Assembly (NCBI GenBank): GCA_038238915.1
Contig: JBBSFH010000007.1
Coordinates: 71,882 to 135,881, forward strand
From: JAVVHE01 sp038238915
GTDB lineage: Bacteria; Pseudomonadota; Alphaproteobacteria; Sphingomonadales; Sphingomonadaceae
Length of the DNA stretch: 64,000 bases
Direction of reading: 5' to 3'
The notes beneath the pieces were generated by a model that saw only the letters and a program-made list of their open reading frames with translations, searched no databases and was not told the origin of the DNA. Both the position numbers and the translations under genes were made by a program. Of this stretch, positions 17,429-24,970 are shown one piece after another. Each line of letters starts with the position of its first letter. The stretch's first letter is position 1.

Positions 17429-17529
17429 TGTGGGCTGCGCGGGACAGCGGCAGGGAAATCCGCGCGGACCGCGCTTCCGCCGAGGCCGCTTCTGCGGCAT
17501 AACGCCATAACCCACACTTCGGAGCGGAT

Positions 17530-18168
17530 ATGGCCCACGACCTCACCTTCTACACCCACCCGATGTCGCGCGGGCGGATCGTGCGATGGATGCTTGAGGA
17601 GGTTGGCCAGCCGTATCGGACCGAACTGCTGGAGTATGGTGGTTCGATGAAAGCGCCGGAATATCGCGCGATCAATCCGCTCGGCAAGGTGCCCGCGATC
17701 CGTCACGGCGATGTGATCGTCACCGAGAGTGCTGCGATCTGCGCTTACCTGGCGGATGCCTTTCCCGCTGCTGCACTGGCACCCGCCCCGGGCGATCGTG
17801 GCGACTATTATCGCTGGCTGTTCTTCGCGGCGGGGCCGATCGAGCAGGCAATCACCAACCGGTCGTTCGGCTTTGTCGTGCCGCCCGACAAGAGGATGAT
17901 GGCGGGCTACGGCTGCTATGAGGATGCAGTGGACGCGCTCGAAACAGCAGTGGCGGGGAAGACCTATGTCGCGGGCGATCGGTTCAGCGCGGCGGACGTG
18001 ATCGTCGGCTCGCAGATCGGCTGGGGGCTGATGTTCGGCTCGATCCCCGATCGCCCTGCGTTCCACGCGTATTGGTCCGGGTTGAAGAACCGCCCCGCGA
18101 AGATCAGGGCAGACGAGATAGACAACGCACTGATGCCTGCGGACGCCGCGCCCCCGTCCGCCGCCTGA
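17530..18168 (+). CDS. glutathione S-transferase family protein
   Basis: 212-residue protein with the N-terminal thioredoxin-like GST domain (LTFYTHPMSRGRIVRWMLEE) and the glutathione-binding motifs NPLGKVPAI and VTESAAICAYL, then an all-helical domain containing FSAADVIVG. Its substrate is unknown. GGAG precedes the ATG. Expected to conjugate or reduce electrophiles in the cytoplasm. It is followed by rpe 46 bases later. Confidence 0.9.
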   Translation: MAHDLTFYTHPMSRGRIVRWMLEEVGQPYRTELLEYGGSMKAPEYRAINPLGKVPAIRHGDVIVTESAAICAYLADAFPAAALAPAPGDRGDYYRWLFFAAGPIEQAITNRSFGFVVPPDKRMMAGYGCYEDAVDALETAVAGKTYVAGDRFSAADVIVGSQIGWGLMFGSIPDRPAFHAYWSGLKNRPAKIRADEIDNALMPADAAPPSAA

Positions 18169-18214
18169 CGCGCGCAACGCCGGGCTGTTCGCGCCCGCGC
18201 CGATCATGCACTAG

Positions 18215-18913
18215 GTGCCGATGCGCCACGAGCTTCTGATCGCCCCTTCGATCCTGTCCGCCGATTTCGCCGCGTTCGGCGCCGAGGTTCGCGCGATCGA
18301 TGCGGCGGGGGCGGACTGGGTGCATGTCGATGTGATGGACGGGCATTTCGTCCCCAACATCACCTTCGGGCCGAGGCTGGTCGAGTGCATCCGCCCGCAC
18401 ACCGCCAAGCCGCTCGACGTGCATCTGATGATCGCCCCGGTCGATCCGTATATCGAGGCTTTCGCACGCGCGGGGGCGGACATCATTACTGTCCATGCGG
18501 AGGCGGGCGCGCACCTCGATCGATCGCTGCAAACGATCCGCGCGCTGGGCAAGAAGGCGGGGGTGTCGCTCAACCCCGCCACGAGCGAACATGTGCTCGA
18601 TCATGTGCTGGACGGGATCGATCTGATCCTCGTGATGAGCGTCAACCCGGGCTTCGGCGGGCAAAGCTTCCTGCGCTCGGCGCTGCCCAAGATCGGGCGG
18701 CTTCGCGAGATGGTCGGTACGCGACCGATCCGGATCGAGGTGGATGGCGGCATCACGCCCGCCAATGCACGCGAGGTTGCGGAAGCGGGGGCGGACGTTC
18801 TGGTCGCAGGATCGGCGGTGTTCGGCGGCGGCGCGGATGCTTATGCCGCGAATATCGCCGCGCTGCGCAGTGCCGCGATCGGCACTGCGCAGACACCTGC
18901 AATCAGGACTTGA
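18215..18913 (+). CDS. rpe: ribulose-phosphate 3-epimerase
   Basis: Interconverts ribulose-5-phosphate and xylulose-5-phosphate in the pentose phosphate pathway. TIM-barrel motifs: IAPSILSADFAAFG, VHVDVMDGHFVPNITFG (metal-binding His and Asp), DVHLMI, VMSVNPGFGGQ and EVDGGI. The start is either GTG 18215 or ATG 18221; the difference is two residues. Its stop lies inside the 3' end of the convergent GST gene (11-base overlap). Confidence 0.96.
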   Translation: MPMRHELLIAPSILSADFAAFGAEVRAIDAAGADWVHVDVMDGHFVPNITFGPRLVECIRPHTAKPLDVHLMIAPVDPYIEAFARAGADIITVHAEAGAHLDRSLQTIRALGKKAGVSLNPATSEHVLDHVLDGIDLILVMSVNPGFGGQSFLRSALPKIGRLREMVGTRPIRIEVDGGITPANAREVAEAGADVLVAGSAVFGGGADAYAANIAALRSAAIGTAQTPAIRT

Positions 18914-19523
18914 GCGCGGCTTCCCACGCGGGCGTGGACTTGACCTTCGCCAGCCAGGCGGCAGTCGCATGGCCAATCGGCAACTGCGCGCTCTCCGCGT
19001 GCAGGAACCAGCCTGCGAGGTCATAATCCGCGACCGATAGATTCTCGCCCACCAGCCAGCCATGCGTCGTTGCCGCGAGCCGTTCCTCGAGCACCGCCGC
19101 CTCTGCGGTGAAGACGGCCATGCCCGCCTCGATCGCCGCATGATCGGGATCGCCCATGCCGAACATTGCCTTGAAGACGCGATTGAACTGTACCGGCCCG
19201 ATGCCGCGCACAAGGTGCGATACCCCCCACACGCCCCAGCTCAGGATGGTGGAGCGCGCCTTCAGATCGTCGGGATAAAAGGCGTCGGGCTTCTGCGAGG
19301 CCAGATAGTGGATGATCGCCTCGCTCTCCCAGAGCGCATAATCGCCATCGACGAGCACGGGGATACGGCCATGCGGGTTGAGCGCGCGGTACGCGTCGCC
19401 CTTATGCTCGCCGCCGGGCAGGTTGACCGGCACGGTCTCGATCGGGAGGCCGAGATGGTGCGCGATCAGCAGGGGGCGAAACACGTTGTTCGACAGCACG
19501 GGGCCGTAGATTTTCATCGTCAT
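18903..19523 (-). CDS. glutathione S-transferase family protein
   Basis: 206-residue GST with an N-terminal domain (KIYGPVLSNNVFRPLLIAHHLG), NPHGRIPVLVDG and ESEAIIHYLA for glutathione binding, and a helical C-terminal domain containing LSVADYDLAGW. It begins 17 bases after egtD and is probably the last gene of the gluQRS-to-egtD run. A role in thiol chemistry alongside ergothioneine is possible but is inferred only from position. The 3' end overlaps rpe by 11 bases. Confidence 0.9.
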   Translation of the reverse strand: MTMKIYGPVLSNNVFRPLLIAHHLGLPIETVPVNLPGGEHKGDAYRALNPHGRIPVLVDGDYALWESEAIIHYLASQKPDAFYPDDLKARSTILSWGVWGVSHLVRGIGPVQFNRVFKAMFGMGDPDHAAIEAGMAVFTAEAAVLEERLAATTHGWLVGENLSVADYDLAGWFLHAESAQLPIGHATAAWLAKVKSTPAWEAALKS

Positions 19524-19540
19524 GCGTCAAGTCTCCGGGC

Positions 19541-20485
19541 TTAGGGTTGCAATTCGTTCGCGTCGGCGCGCCACAGGTGCAGGCTGAACCAGCCGCGCCC
19601 GTCGATCCACTTGCGCCAGGGCTCCCACCCCCCGGCGCGCGCCATGAAGCGCAACTCCTCGAGGAAGAATTTATGGCTGTTTTCGGTGTGGATCGTCTCG
19701 CCCTCCGCGAGCGCGAACTCGTGCCCCGCAACATGGAAGACAAGGGGCCGCAGCGCTTCGAGGTGCATCTCGATGCGGCCGTTGAAATCGTCCCAGCGCG
19801 CATGGTGGCGGAACGCGGCGGGGTCCAGATCGCCGCCGAGTTCGCGGTTGAGGCGATCGATAAGGTTGAGGTTGAACGCGGCGGTAACGCCCGCGCTGTC
19901 GTCGTAGGCCGCCTCCAGCACGGCGGCGCTCTTGCGCAGATCGATGCCGATGACGAGCGTGCTATCGGGGCCAAGCGTCGCGCGAAAAGCACGCAGCAGG
20001 TCCACCGCCGCCGAGGGCGTCAGATTGCCGATGGTCGAGCCGGGGAAAAATCCCATCGCGCGCCCGATGTCGCGCAGCGGCAGCGGATGCGTGAAATCCG
20101 CTACCAAGGGTCGCATCGCCAGTTCGGGGAAGCGCGCCTGTATCATGCGCGTCGCCTCGATCAGGATCGTCGGCGAAATGTCGATCGGCACGTAGACGCG
20201 CGGGGAGACCGGCCCAAGCAGCAGCGGTGTCTTGGTCGACGAACCCGAGCCGAACTCGACAAGCGTATCGATCACGCCGGCCTCGGCAGCAATTTCAGCG
20301 CAATGCACCTTCAGCAGCGAGACCTCGGTGCGCGTGGGATAATATTCGGGGAGATCGGTGATCGCCTCGAAAATCTCGGACCCGCGCTGATCGTAGAGGA
20401 ATCGCGCCGGAATGGTTTTCTGGAACTGCGCGAGGCCGGTCAGCACCGCGCGGCAAAAATCCTCGAGCGCGGCCGCGTCGCTCAC
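19541..20485 (-). CDS. egtD: L-histidine N-alpha-methyltransferase EgtD
   Basis: First step of ergothioneine synthesis: trimethylates histidine to hercynine with S-adenosylmethionine. The 314-residue protein matches the family: FLYDQRGSEIFEAITDLPEYYPTRTE is split here into FLYDQRGSEIFEAI and LPEYYPTRTE; also VEFGSGSSTKT for the cofactor, FFPGSTIGN and IHTENSHKF. The start is GTG (20483-20485), overlapping the egtB stop as GTGA. No egtA or egtC is in the window, so this looks like a two-gene EgtB/EgtD version of the pathway. Confidence 0.95.
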   Translation of the reverse strand: MSDAAALEDFCRAVLTGLAQFQKTIPARFLYDQRGSEIFEAITDLPEYYPTRTEVSLLKVHCAEIAAEAGVIDTLVEFGSGSSTKTPLLLGPVSPRVYVPIDISPTILIEATRMIQARFPELAMRPLVADFTHPLPLRDIGRAMGFFPGSTIGNLTPSAAVDLLRAFRATLGPDSTLVIGIDLRKSAAVLEAAYDDSAGVTAAFNLNLIDRLNRELGGDLDPAAFRHHARWDDFNGRIEMHLEALRPLVFHVAGHEFALAEGETIHTENSHKFFLEELRFMARAGGWEPWRKWIDGRGWFSLHLWRADANELQP

Positions 20486-21765
20486 GATGCGTCGCGCGCA
20501 AGGCGCACGCCGGTGAACTGCCAGCGCGCGGCGGGCGGGAAAAAATTGCGGTAACTCGCCCGGCTATGCCCGCGCGGCGTGGCGCACGAAGCGCCCTTCA
20601 GAACCATCTGCCCGCTCATGAACTTCCCATTATATTCGCCCACCGCGCCGGGGGCGACGCGAAAGCCAGGGTGGGGGAGGAACGCGCTTTGCGTCCACTG
20701 CCAGCAATTGCCGAACGGGCCGTCGCGGGTGGCGGTGGGGCGGACGGAGCCGGGTCCATCGAGCTGGTTGCCCTTGATGGGATCGCACGGCGCGGCGGCG
20801 GCTTCCCATTCGGCTTCGGTCGGCAGGCGCGCGCCCGCCCAGGTTGCGTAAGCATCCGCCTCATAGTGGCTGATATGGGTGACGGGCGCGGCGGGGTCGC
20901 GCGGCTGGAGGCCGTGGAGCGTGAACTCCATGCCATCGTCGCGCCAGTGGAGCGGCGCGGCGATCCCTTCGCGCTTGACCCACGCCCAGCCGTCCGAGAG
21001 CCACAGCAGCGGTTTGGTGTAGCCGCCGTCAGCGATGAAGCCGTCCCAATCGGCGTTGCTGACGAGGCAGTCGGCGATCTCGAACGGGCGGAGGAGGACA
21101 TCGTGCGCGGGGCCTTCGGCGTCGAACGCGAAGCCCTCGCCCGAATGGCCGATGCGGACGATGCCGCCGGGATGCGCGCGCCAGACCGCCCCCGCTCCCC
21201 CTCCGCCCCCTTCGGGGGCATCTCCCCCAAAGGGGGAGGATCGATCCTCCCCCGCGGGCGGTGGTGCCCGAAGGGCGGAGCGGGCCGGGGCCGAAGCCTC
21301 GAACATCGCAGGCCCCAGCGGATTCTGCGCGAACAGATGCAGCATATCGGTCAGCAGCAGTTCCTGGTGCTGCTCCTCATGCGCGACGCCAAGCTCGATC
21401 AACCCGAGCCGGTCCGCGTCGAACCCGCCCCAAGCTGCTTCCACCGCCGAATCCACCGCCGCGCGATAGTCGCGCACCCGATCGAGCGAGGGCCGGGTGA
21501 TCAGCCCGCGCCGGTCGCGCGCGATGCGCGGGCCGACGCTTTCGTAATAGCTGTTGAACAGGTGATCGAACCCCGGATCGAAGCGCGGCGCATCCGGCAC
21601 CACGAACGTCTCGAGAAACCATGTCGTATGCGCCAGATGCCATTTGGCGGGTGAGCAATCGGGCATCGATTGCGCGCCCGCGTCCGCATCGCTCAGCCCT
21701 GCCGTGAGCGCCAGAGTGCGTGCGCGCGTCGTTTGCCAGCGCATCAACAACGGATCGTCGGCCAT
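20482..21765 (-). CDS. egtB: ergothioneine synthase EgtB with in-frame repeat insertion
   Basis: Non-haem iron enzyme that joins a thiol to hercynine by sulfoxide formation. The N-terminal DinB-like domain has the iron motif HEEQHQE at 129-135 and the upstream WHLAHTTWF; the C-terminal FGE-sulfatase fold contains FEIADCLVSNADWDGFI, ARLPTEAEWEAAA and FGNCWQWTQSAFLPHPGF. Between the domains, residues about 159-192 are rich in Pro, Gly and Ala and are encoded by a palindromic repeat (21189-21290) also present in gluQRS. The insertion lies in a linker, so the enzyme may still work. Starts 17 bases after the cobalamin adenosyltransferase. Confidence 0.92.
   Translation of the reverse strand: MADDPLLMRWQTTRARTLALTAGLSDADAGAQSMPDCSPAKWHLAHTTWFLETFVVPDAPRFDPGFDHLFNSYYESVGPRIARDRRGLITRPSLDRVRDYRAAVDSAVEAAWGGFDADRLGLIELGVAHEEQHQELLLTDMLHLFAQNPLGPAMFEASAPARSALRAPPPAGEDRSSPFGGDAPEGGGGGAGAVWRAHPGGIVRIGHSGEGFAFDAEGPAHDVLLRPFEIADCLVSNADWDGFIADGGYTKPLLWLSDGWAWVKREGIAAPLHWRDDGMEFTLHGLQPRDPAAPVTHISHYEADAYATWAGARLPTEAEWEAAAAPCDPIKGNQLDGPGSVRPTATRDGPFGNCWQWTQSAFLPHPGFRVAPGAVGEYNGKFMSGQMVLKGASCATPRGHSRASYRNFFPPAARWQFTGVRLARDAS
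21189..21290. repeat. palindromic element inserted in frame in egtB
   Basis: C-rich then G-rich inverted repeats (for example CTCCCCCAAAGGGGGAG and CCTCCCCCGCGGGCGG) within the coding region. The right part shares TGCCCGAAGGGCGGAG with the copy in gluQRS. Read on the minus strand it encodes ARSALRAPPPAGEDRSS, nearly the same as the gluQRS insert peptide. Its length is compatible with an uninterrupted frame. Confidence 0.8.
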
Positions 21766-21782
21766 CGTCCCCCTTCGGCCGC

Positions 21783-22343
21783 TCAGGCCTGGCGGTTACC
21801 CCCGGGTACCCAAAGCACCTCGGCTCCGCCTCCCATGTTGAGGTGGCGACCCAGCACAAACAAGTGATCGGACAATCGGTTCAAATAGTGGAGCGCGGCG
21901 GGCGTCACATGTTCGCCCGCCGCCAGCCCCACCGCCAGCCGCTCGGCACGGCGCACGACCGCGCGCGCGAGGAACACGCGCGCGGCTGCGGGGCGGCCGC
22001 CAGGCAGAATGAACGAGGTGAGCGGCGGCATCTCGGCGTTCATCGCGTCGATCTCGGTCTCCAGCCGATCCAGCTGCGCCTCGGTGATCCGTAACGCGCC
22101 TTCCAGTTCACCCGGCGTCGCCAGATCGGCCCCCAGATCGAACAGATCGTTCTGGATGCGGCCGAGCATCGCATCCTCGTCCCCGGCGGTGTTCAGCCGG
22201 GCGACCCCGATCAGCGAATTGGCCTCGTCCACATCGCCGATCGCAGCGATGCGCGCACCCGATTTTGAGACGCGGGGACCGGTCACGAGGCCGGTCGAGC
22301 CATCGTCACCTGTCTTGGTATAGATGACGTTGAGTTTAACCAT
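21783..22343 (-). CDS. PduO-type cob(I)alamin adenosyltransferase
   Basis: Makes adenosylcobalamin from cob(I)alamin and ATP. The 186-residue trimeric helical protein has the N-terminal ATP motif YTKTGDDGSTGL and the C-terminal RRAERLAVGL plus ALHYLNRLSDHLFVLGR. The ATG at 22341-22343 lies inside the upstream HIG1-type gene, overlapping it by 8 bases. The pairing of this enzyme with a small twin-TM protein recurs in alphaproteobacteria. Confidence 0.94.
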   Translation of the reverse strand: MVKLNVIYTKTGDDGSTGLVTGPRVSKSGARIAAIGDVDEANSLIGVARLNTAGDEDAMLGRIQNDLFDLGADLATPGELEGALRITEAQLDRLETEIDAMNAEMPPLTSFILPGGRPAAARVFLARAVVRRAERLAVGLAAGEHVTPAALHYLNRLSDHLFVLGRHLNMGGGAEVLWVPGGNRQA

Positions 22344-22548
22344 GATGACGCGCCACGAGCGCGATAACGATCACGAGTGCAACCACCAGGAACTGCAAGC
22401 CGACACGGTAGCTCATATATTTATTGGACGTGCGTCCCGTCATATCCTTGCCGTTGGCCATGGAGATCACCCCTCGCCCCAGCACATAGACCACGCCAAG
22501 CACCGCAAGGCCAAGCAAGACAAATAGAAACGTGTTCACCGGCCGCAT
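22336..22548 (-). CDS. HIG1-type twin transmembrane protein
   Basis: 70-residue protein with two hydrophobic helices (NTFLFVLLGLAVLGVVYVLG and LQFLVVALVIVIALVA) joined by a basic loop containing MTGRTSNKYMSYRV, the pattern of small HIG1-like inner-membrane proteins. In mitochondria related proteins associate with cytochrome oxidase; in bacteria the role is not settled. It begins 3 bases after gluQRS and overlaps the adenosyltransferase start, so it is embedded in the operon. Confidence 0.85.
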   Translation of the reverse strand: MRPVNTFLFVLLGLAVLGVVYVLGRGVISMANGKDMTGRTSNKYMSYRVGLQFLVVALVIVIALVARHHG

Positions 22549-22551
22549 CCT

Positions 22552-23526
22552 TCACGCGAGAAGCGCGCGAGGTACATAAATGGTCCCATCCGCGCGCCGT
22601 GCCAATGCCATGAGGTCGCGGACGAGAGAGCGCCGATCGATGCCGCGTGCACGCAGGCCTGCGAGCGTCGGTGATCCCGCGCGCTTGGCGAGCCGCGCGC
22701 CATCGGGGCCGACGAGTACGGGGTGATGGTGATAGGCAGGCGTGGGCAAGCCGAGCAGCGCCTGGAGCAATCGCTGAGCATCGGTGGCGGCAAACAGATC
22801 GCGCGCGCGCGTCACCAGCGTCACCCCCTGCGCGGCATCGTCGATTGTGACGGCCAGATGATAGGAGGCAGGCACATCCTTGCGCGCGAGCACGATGTCA
22901 CCGTGGAGTTCGGGGTGTGCGGTCTGCGTGCCCGCCGCTTCGTCCCGCCAGGTCAGCCGCCCCGCGCGCGCCACCGCCGCGCCCATATCCAGCCGCCATG
23001 CATGCGGCTCGGCCGCCATCCGCCGCGCCCGCTCGCCCGCGCTCAACCGACGGCACGTGCCCGGATAGACCCCGCCCGGTCCGGCCCCCTCCATCTCGCT
23101 GCGCTCGCCACCTCCCCAAGAGGGGGAGGAGCTGAGATCCTCCCCCTCTGGGGGAGGTGCCCGAAGGGCGGAGGGGGCCGGGCCGCGAGACACATGCGGC
23201 GCCGCCAAACTCGCCGCCACATCCGCCCGCGTGCAGAAGCACGGATACACCAGCCCCGCCTCGCGCAACTGCTCCAGCGCAGCCGCATACAGGTGCAATC
23301 GCGCCGACTGCCGCCACTCCGGCCGCTCCCAGTCCAGCCCCAGCCACGCCAGATCGGTCTCGATCCCCGCCACATGCTCCGCCCGCGCGCGCCCGGGATC
23401 GATATCCTCGATCCGCAGCACGAACCGCGCCCCCCGCGCGGCGGCGAATAGCGCCGAATAGGCGTGCCCCAGATGCAGCGCGCCGGTGGGCGAGGGCGCG
23501 AAGCGGGTGGTCGCCAGCCCCGTCAT
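22552..23526 (-). CDS. gluQ: glutamyl-Q tRNA(Asp) synthetase with in-frame repeat insertion
   Basis: Attaches glutamate to queuosine in the anticodon of tRNA(Asp). It is a truncated class I synthetase: the N-terminal HIGH-like motif is TGALHLGHA in RFAPSPTGALHLGHA, ATP-site AKRAGSPTL replaces KMSKS. Its zinc site is formed by CFC (96-98), Tyr154 and Cys158 (VYPGTC). Residues about 115-151, between the two zinc-site halves, come from a palindromic repeat (23080-23183). Divergent from the PLP enzyme, first gene of the minus-strand run to the GST. Confidence 0.92.
   Translation of the reverse strand: MTGLATTRFAPSPTGALHLGHAYSALFAAARGARFVLRIEDIDPGRARAEHVAGIETDLAWLGLDWERPEWRQSARLHLYAAALEQLREAGLVYPCFCTRADVAASLAAPHVSRGPAPSALRAPPPEGEDLSSSPSWGGGERSEMEGAGPGGVYPGTCRRLSAGERARRMAAEPHAWRLDMGAAVARAGRLTWRDEAAGTQTAHPELHGDIVLARKDVPASYHLAVTIDDAAQGVTLVTRARDLFAATDAQRLLQALLGLPTPAYHHHPVLVGPDGARLAKRAGSPTLAGLRARGIDRRSLVRDLMALARRADGTIYVPRALLA
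23080..23183. repeat. palindromic element inserted in frame in gluQRS
   Basis: Inverted C-rich/G-rich stretches (CCTCCCCAAGAGGGGGAGG, CCTCCCCCTCTGGGGGAGG) inside the coding region, followed by TGCCCGAAGGGCGGAG, shared with the egtB copy. Minus-strand peptide APSALRAPPPEGEDLSS matches the egtB insert in the same reading frame. It falls in a loop between zinc ligands. Confidence 0.82.
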
Positions 23527-23558
23527 CGCCTAAACCCCCCCGAACAGGAGCACACGCC

Positions 23559-24833
23559 ATGTCCGGCAAAGACCATCGCCCCACCCACATCGGCAATCGC
23601 AAGCTCCACCCGCAGTCGCAAATGATGGGCTATGGCTTCGATCCCGCGCTGTCCGAAGGGTCGCTCAAGCCGCCGATTTTCCTCACTTCCACCTACGTCT
23701 TCCCCAACGCAGCCGCAGGCAAGCGCTTTTTCGAGGGCGTCACCGGTGTGCGCCCCGGCGGGGCCGAGGGCCTCGTCTACGGCCGCTTCAACGGCCCCGA
23801 TCAGGAAATCCTCGAAGACCGACTCGCTCTGTGGGACGGCACCGAAGATGCGCTCGCCTTTGCCACCGGCATGGCCGCAATCGCCACCGCGCTCCTCACC
23901 TTCGTGCGCCCCGGCGACGTCGTCGTCCACTCCGCGCCGCTTTACGCCGCGACCGAGACGCTGATCGGCAAGGTCTTCGCGCGCTTTGGCATCACCTTCC
24001 TCGATTTCCCTGCGTCCGCCACCCAGAGCGAGATCGAATCCGTCCTCGTCCGCGCCAAGGCCGCAGGGCGGGTGAGCGCGATCTACCTCGAATCCCCCGC
24101 CAATCCCACCAATGCGCTCGTCGACATCGAGGCCGTCGTCGCCGCGCGCGCCGCCGTGCTGGGCGACCAACCCGATCAACCCCCGATCATGATCGACAAC
24201 ACCTTCCTGGGGCCAATCTGGGCCACCCCCGCCGATCAGGGCGCGGACCTCGTGCTGTATAGCCTCACCAAATATGTCGGTGGCCACAGCGATCTGGTCG
24301 CGGGCGCGTGCCTGGGCACCACCGCGATGCTCACCCCCATCCGCGCGCTCCGGAACACGATCGGCACGATCACCGATCCGCACACCGCGTGGATGCTGCT
24401 GCGCTCTCTCGAGACGCTCTCGCTGCGCATGGACCGCGCGGGCCAGAACGCCGCGCTCGTCTGCGAATATCTGCGCCAGCATCCCAAGATCGAGCGCGTC
24501 GGCTACCTCGGTTTCGCCGAACCCGGCAGCCGCCAGGAGGACATCTACAAGCGCCACTGCAAGGGCGCGGGATCGACCTTCTCGGTGATCGTCAAAGGCG
24601 GCGAGGCCGAAGCCTTCCGCCTGCTCGACAACCTCAAGCTCGTTAAACTCGCGGTCTCGCTCGGCGGCACCGAATCGCTCGCCTCGCACCCCGCCGCCAT
24701 GACCCACCTCTCGGTCGCCCCCGCCCGCAAGCAGGAACTCGGCATCACCGATAATCTCGTCCGCGTCTCGATCGGCGTCGAACACCCCGACGACCTGATC
24801 GCGGACTTCGAGCAAGCACTGGCGGCGGTTTAA
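23559..24833 (+). CDS. PLP-dependent cystathionine gamma-synthase family enzyme
   Basis: 424-residue enzyme of the Cys/Met metabolism PLP group (cystathionine gamma-synthase, methionine gamma-lyase, O-acetylhomoserine sulfhydrylase). The PLP lysine is in YSLTKYVGGHSDLVAGA; cofactor-binding AFATGMAAIAT and the YLESPANPTN motif are present. The precise reaction cannot be fixed from sequence. ATG 23559 is preceded by ACAGGAG; in-frame sequence further upstream runs antisense through gluQRS and is not credible as coding. Confidence 0.88.
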   Translation: MSGKDHRPTHIGNRKLHPQSQMMGYGFDPALSEGSLKPPIFLTSTYVFPNAAAGKRFFEGVTGVRPGGAEGLVYGRFNGPDQEILEDRLALWDGTEDALAFATGMAAIATALLTFVRPGDVVVHSAPLYAATETLIGKVFARFGITFLDFPASATQSEIESVLVRAKAAGRVSAIYLESPANPTNALVDIEAVVAARAAVLGDQPDQPPIMIDNTFLGPIWATPADQGADLVLYSLTKYVGGHSDLVAGACLGTTAMLTPIRALRNTIGTITDPHTAWMLLRSLETLSLRMDRAGQNAALVCEYLRQHPKIERVGYLGFAEPGSRQEDIYKRHCKGAGSTFSVIVKGGEAEAFRLLDNLKLVKLAVSLGGTESLASHPAAMTHLSVAPARKQELGITDNLVRVSIGVEHPDDLIADFEQALAAV

Positions 24834-24850
24834 CGTCGCTTCAAACCAGT

Positions 24851-24903
24851 CCCTCTCCCACACTTGCGGGAGAGGGACAGCGCCGAAGGCGCAGGGTGAG
24901 GGA
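24851..24903. repeat. intergenic palindromic repeat related to glyS inserts
   Basis: GTCCCTCTCCC and GGGAGAGGGAC form an 11-base stem, then GCGCC/GGCGC. The sequence GAGGGACAGCGCCGAAGGCG through CAGGGTGAGGG is close to the second glyS insert and to the reverse complement of the first. Lies between the PLP enzyme and rmuC and could end transcription of the former. Confidence 0.75.
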
Positions 24904-24970
24904 GGGGCCGCGCACAATTTTTCCCCTTTTGTTCTTCCCTCGTAGGATCGCCCCGCCTAGACTCGCTACC

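Noticed and set aside
15842..17515. Long minus-strand open frame (557 codons) opposite the S41-like gene and the enoyl-CoA hydratase
   Set aside because: Both sense genes have clear motifs; the antisense translation has none.
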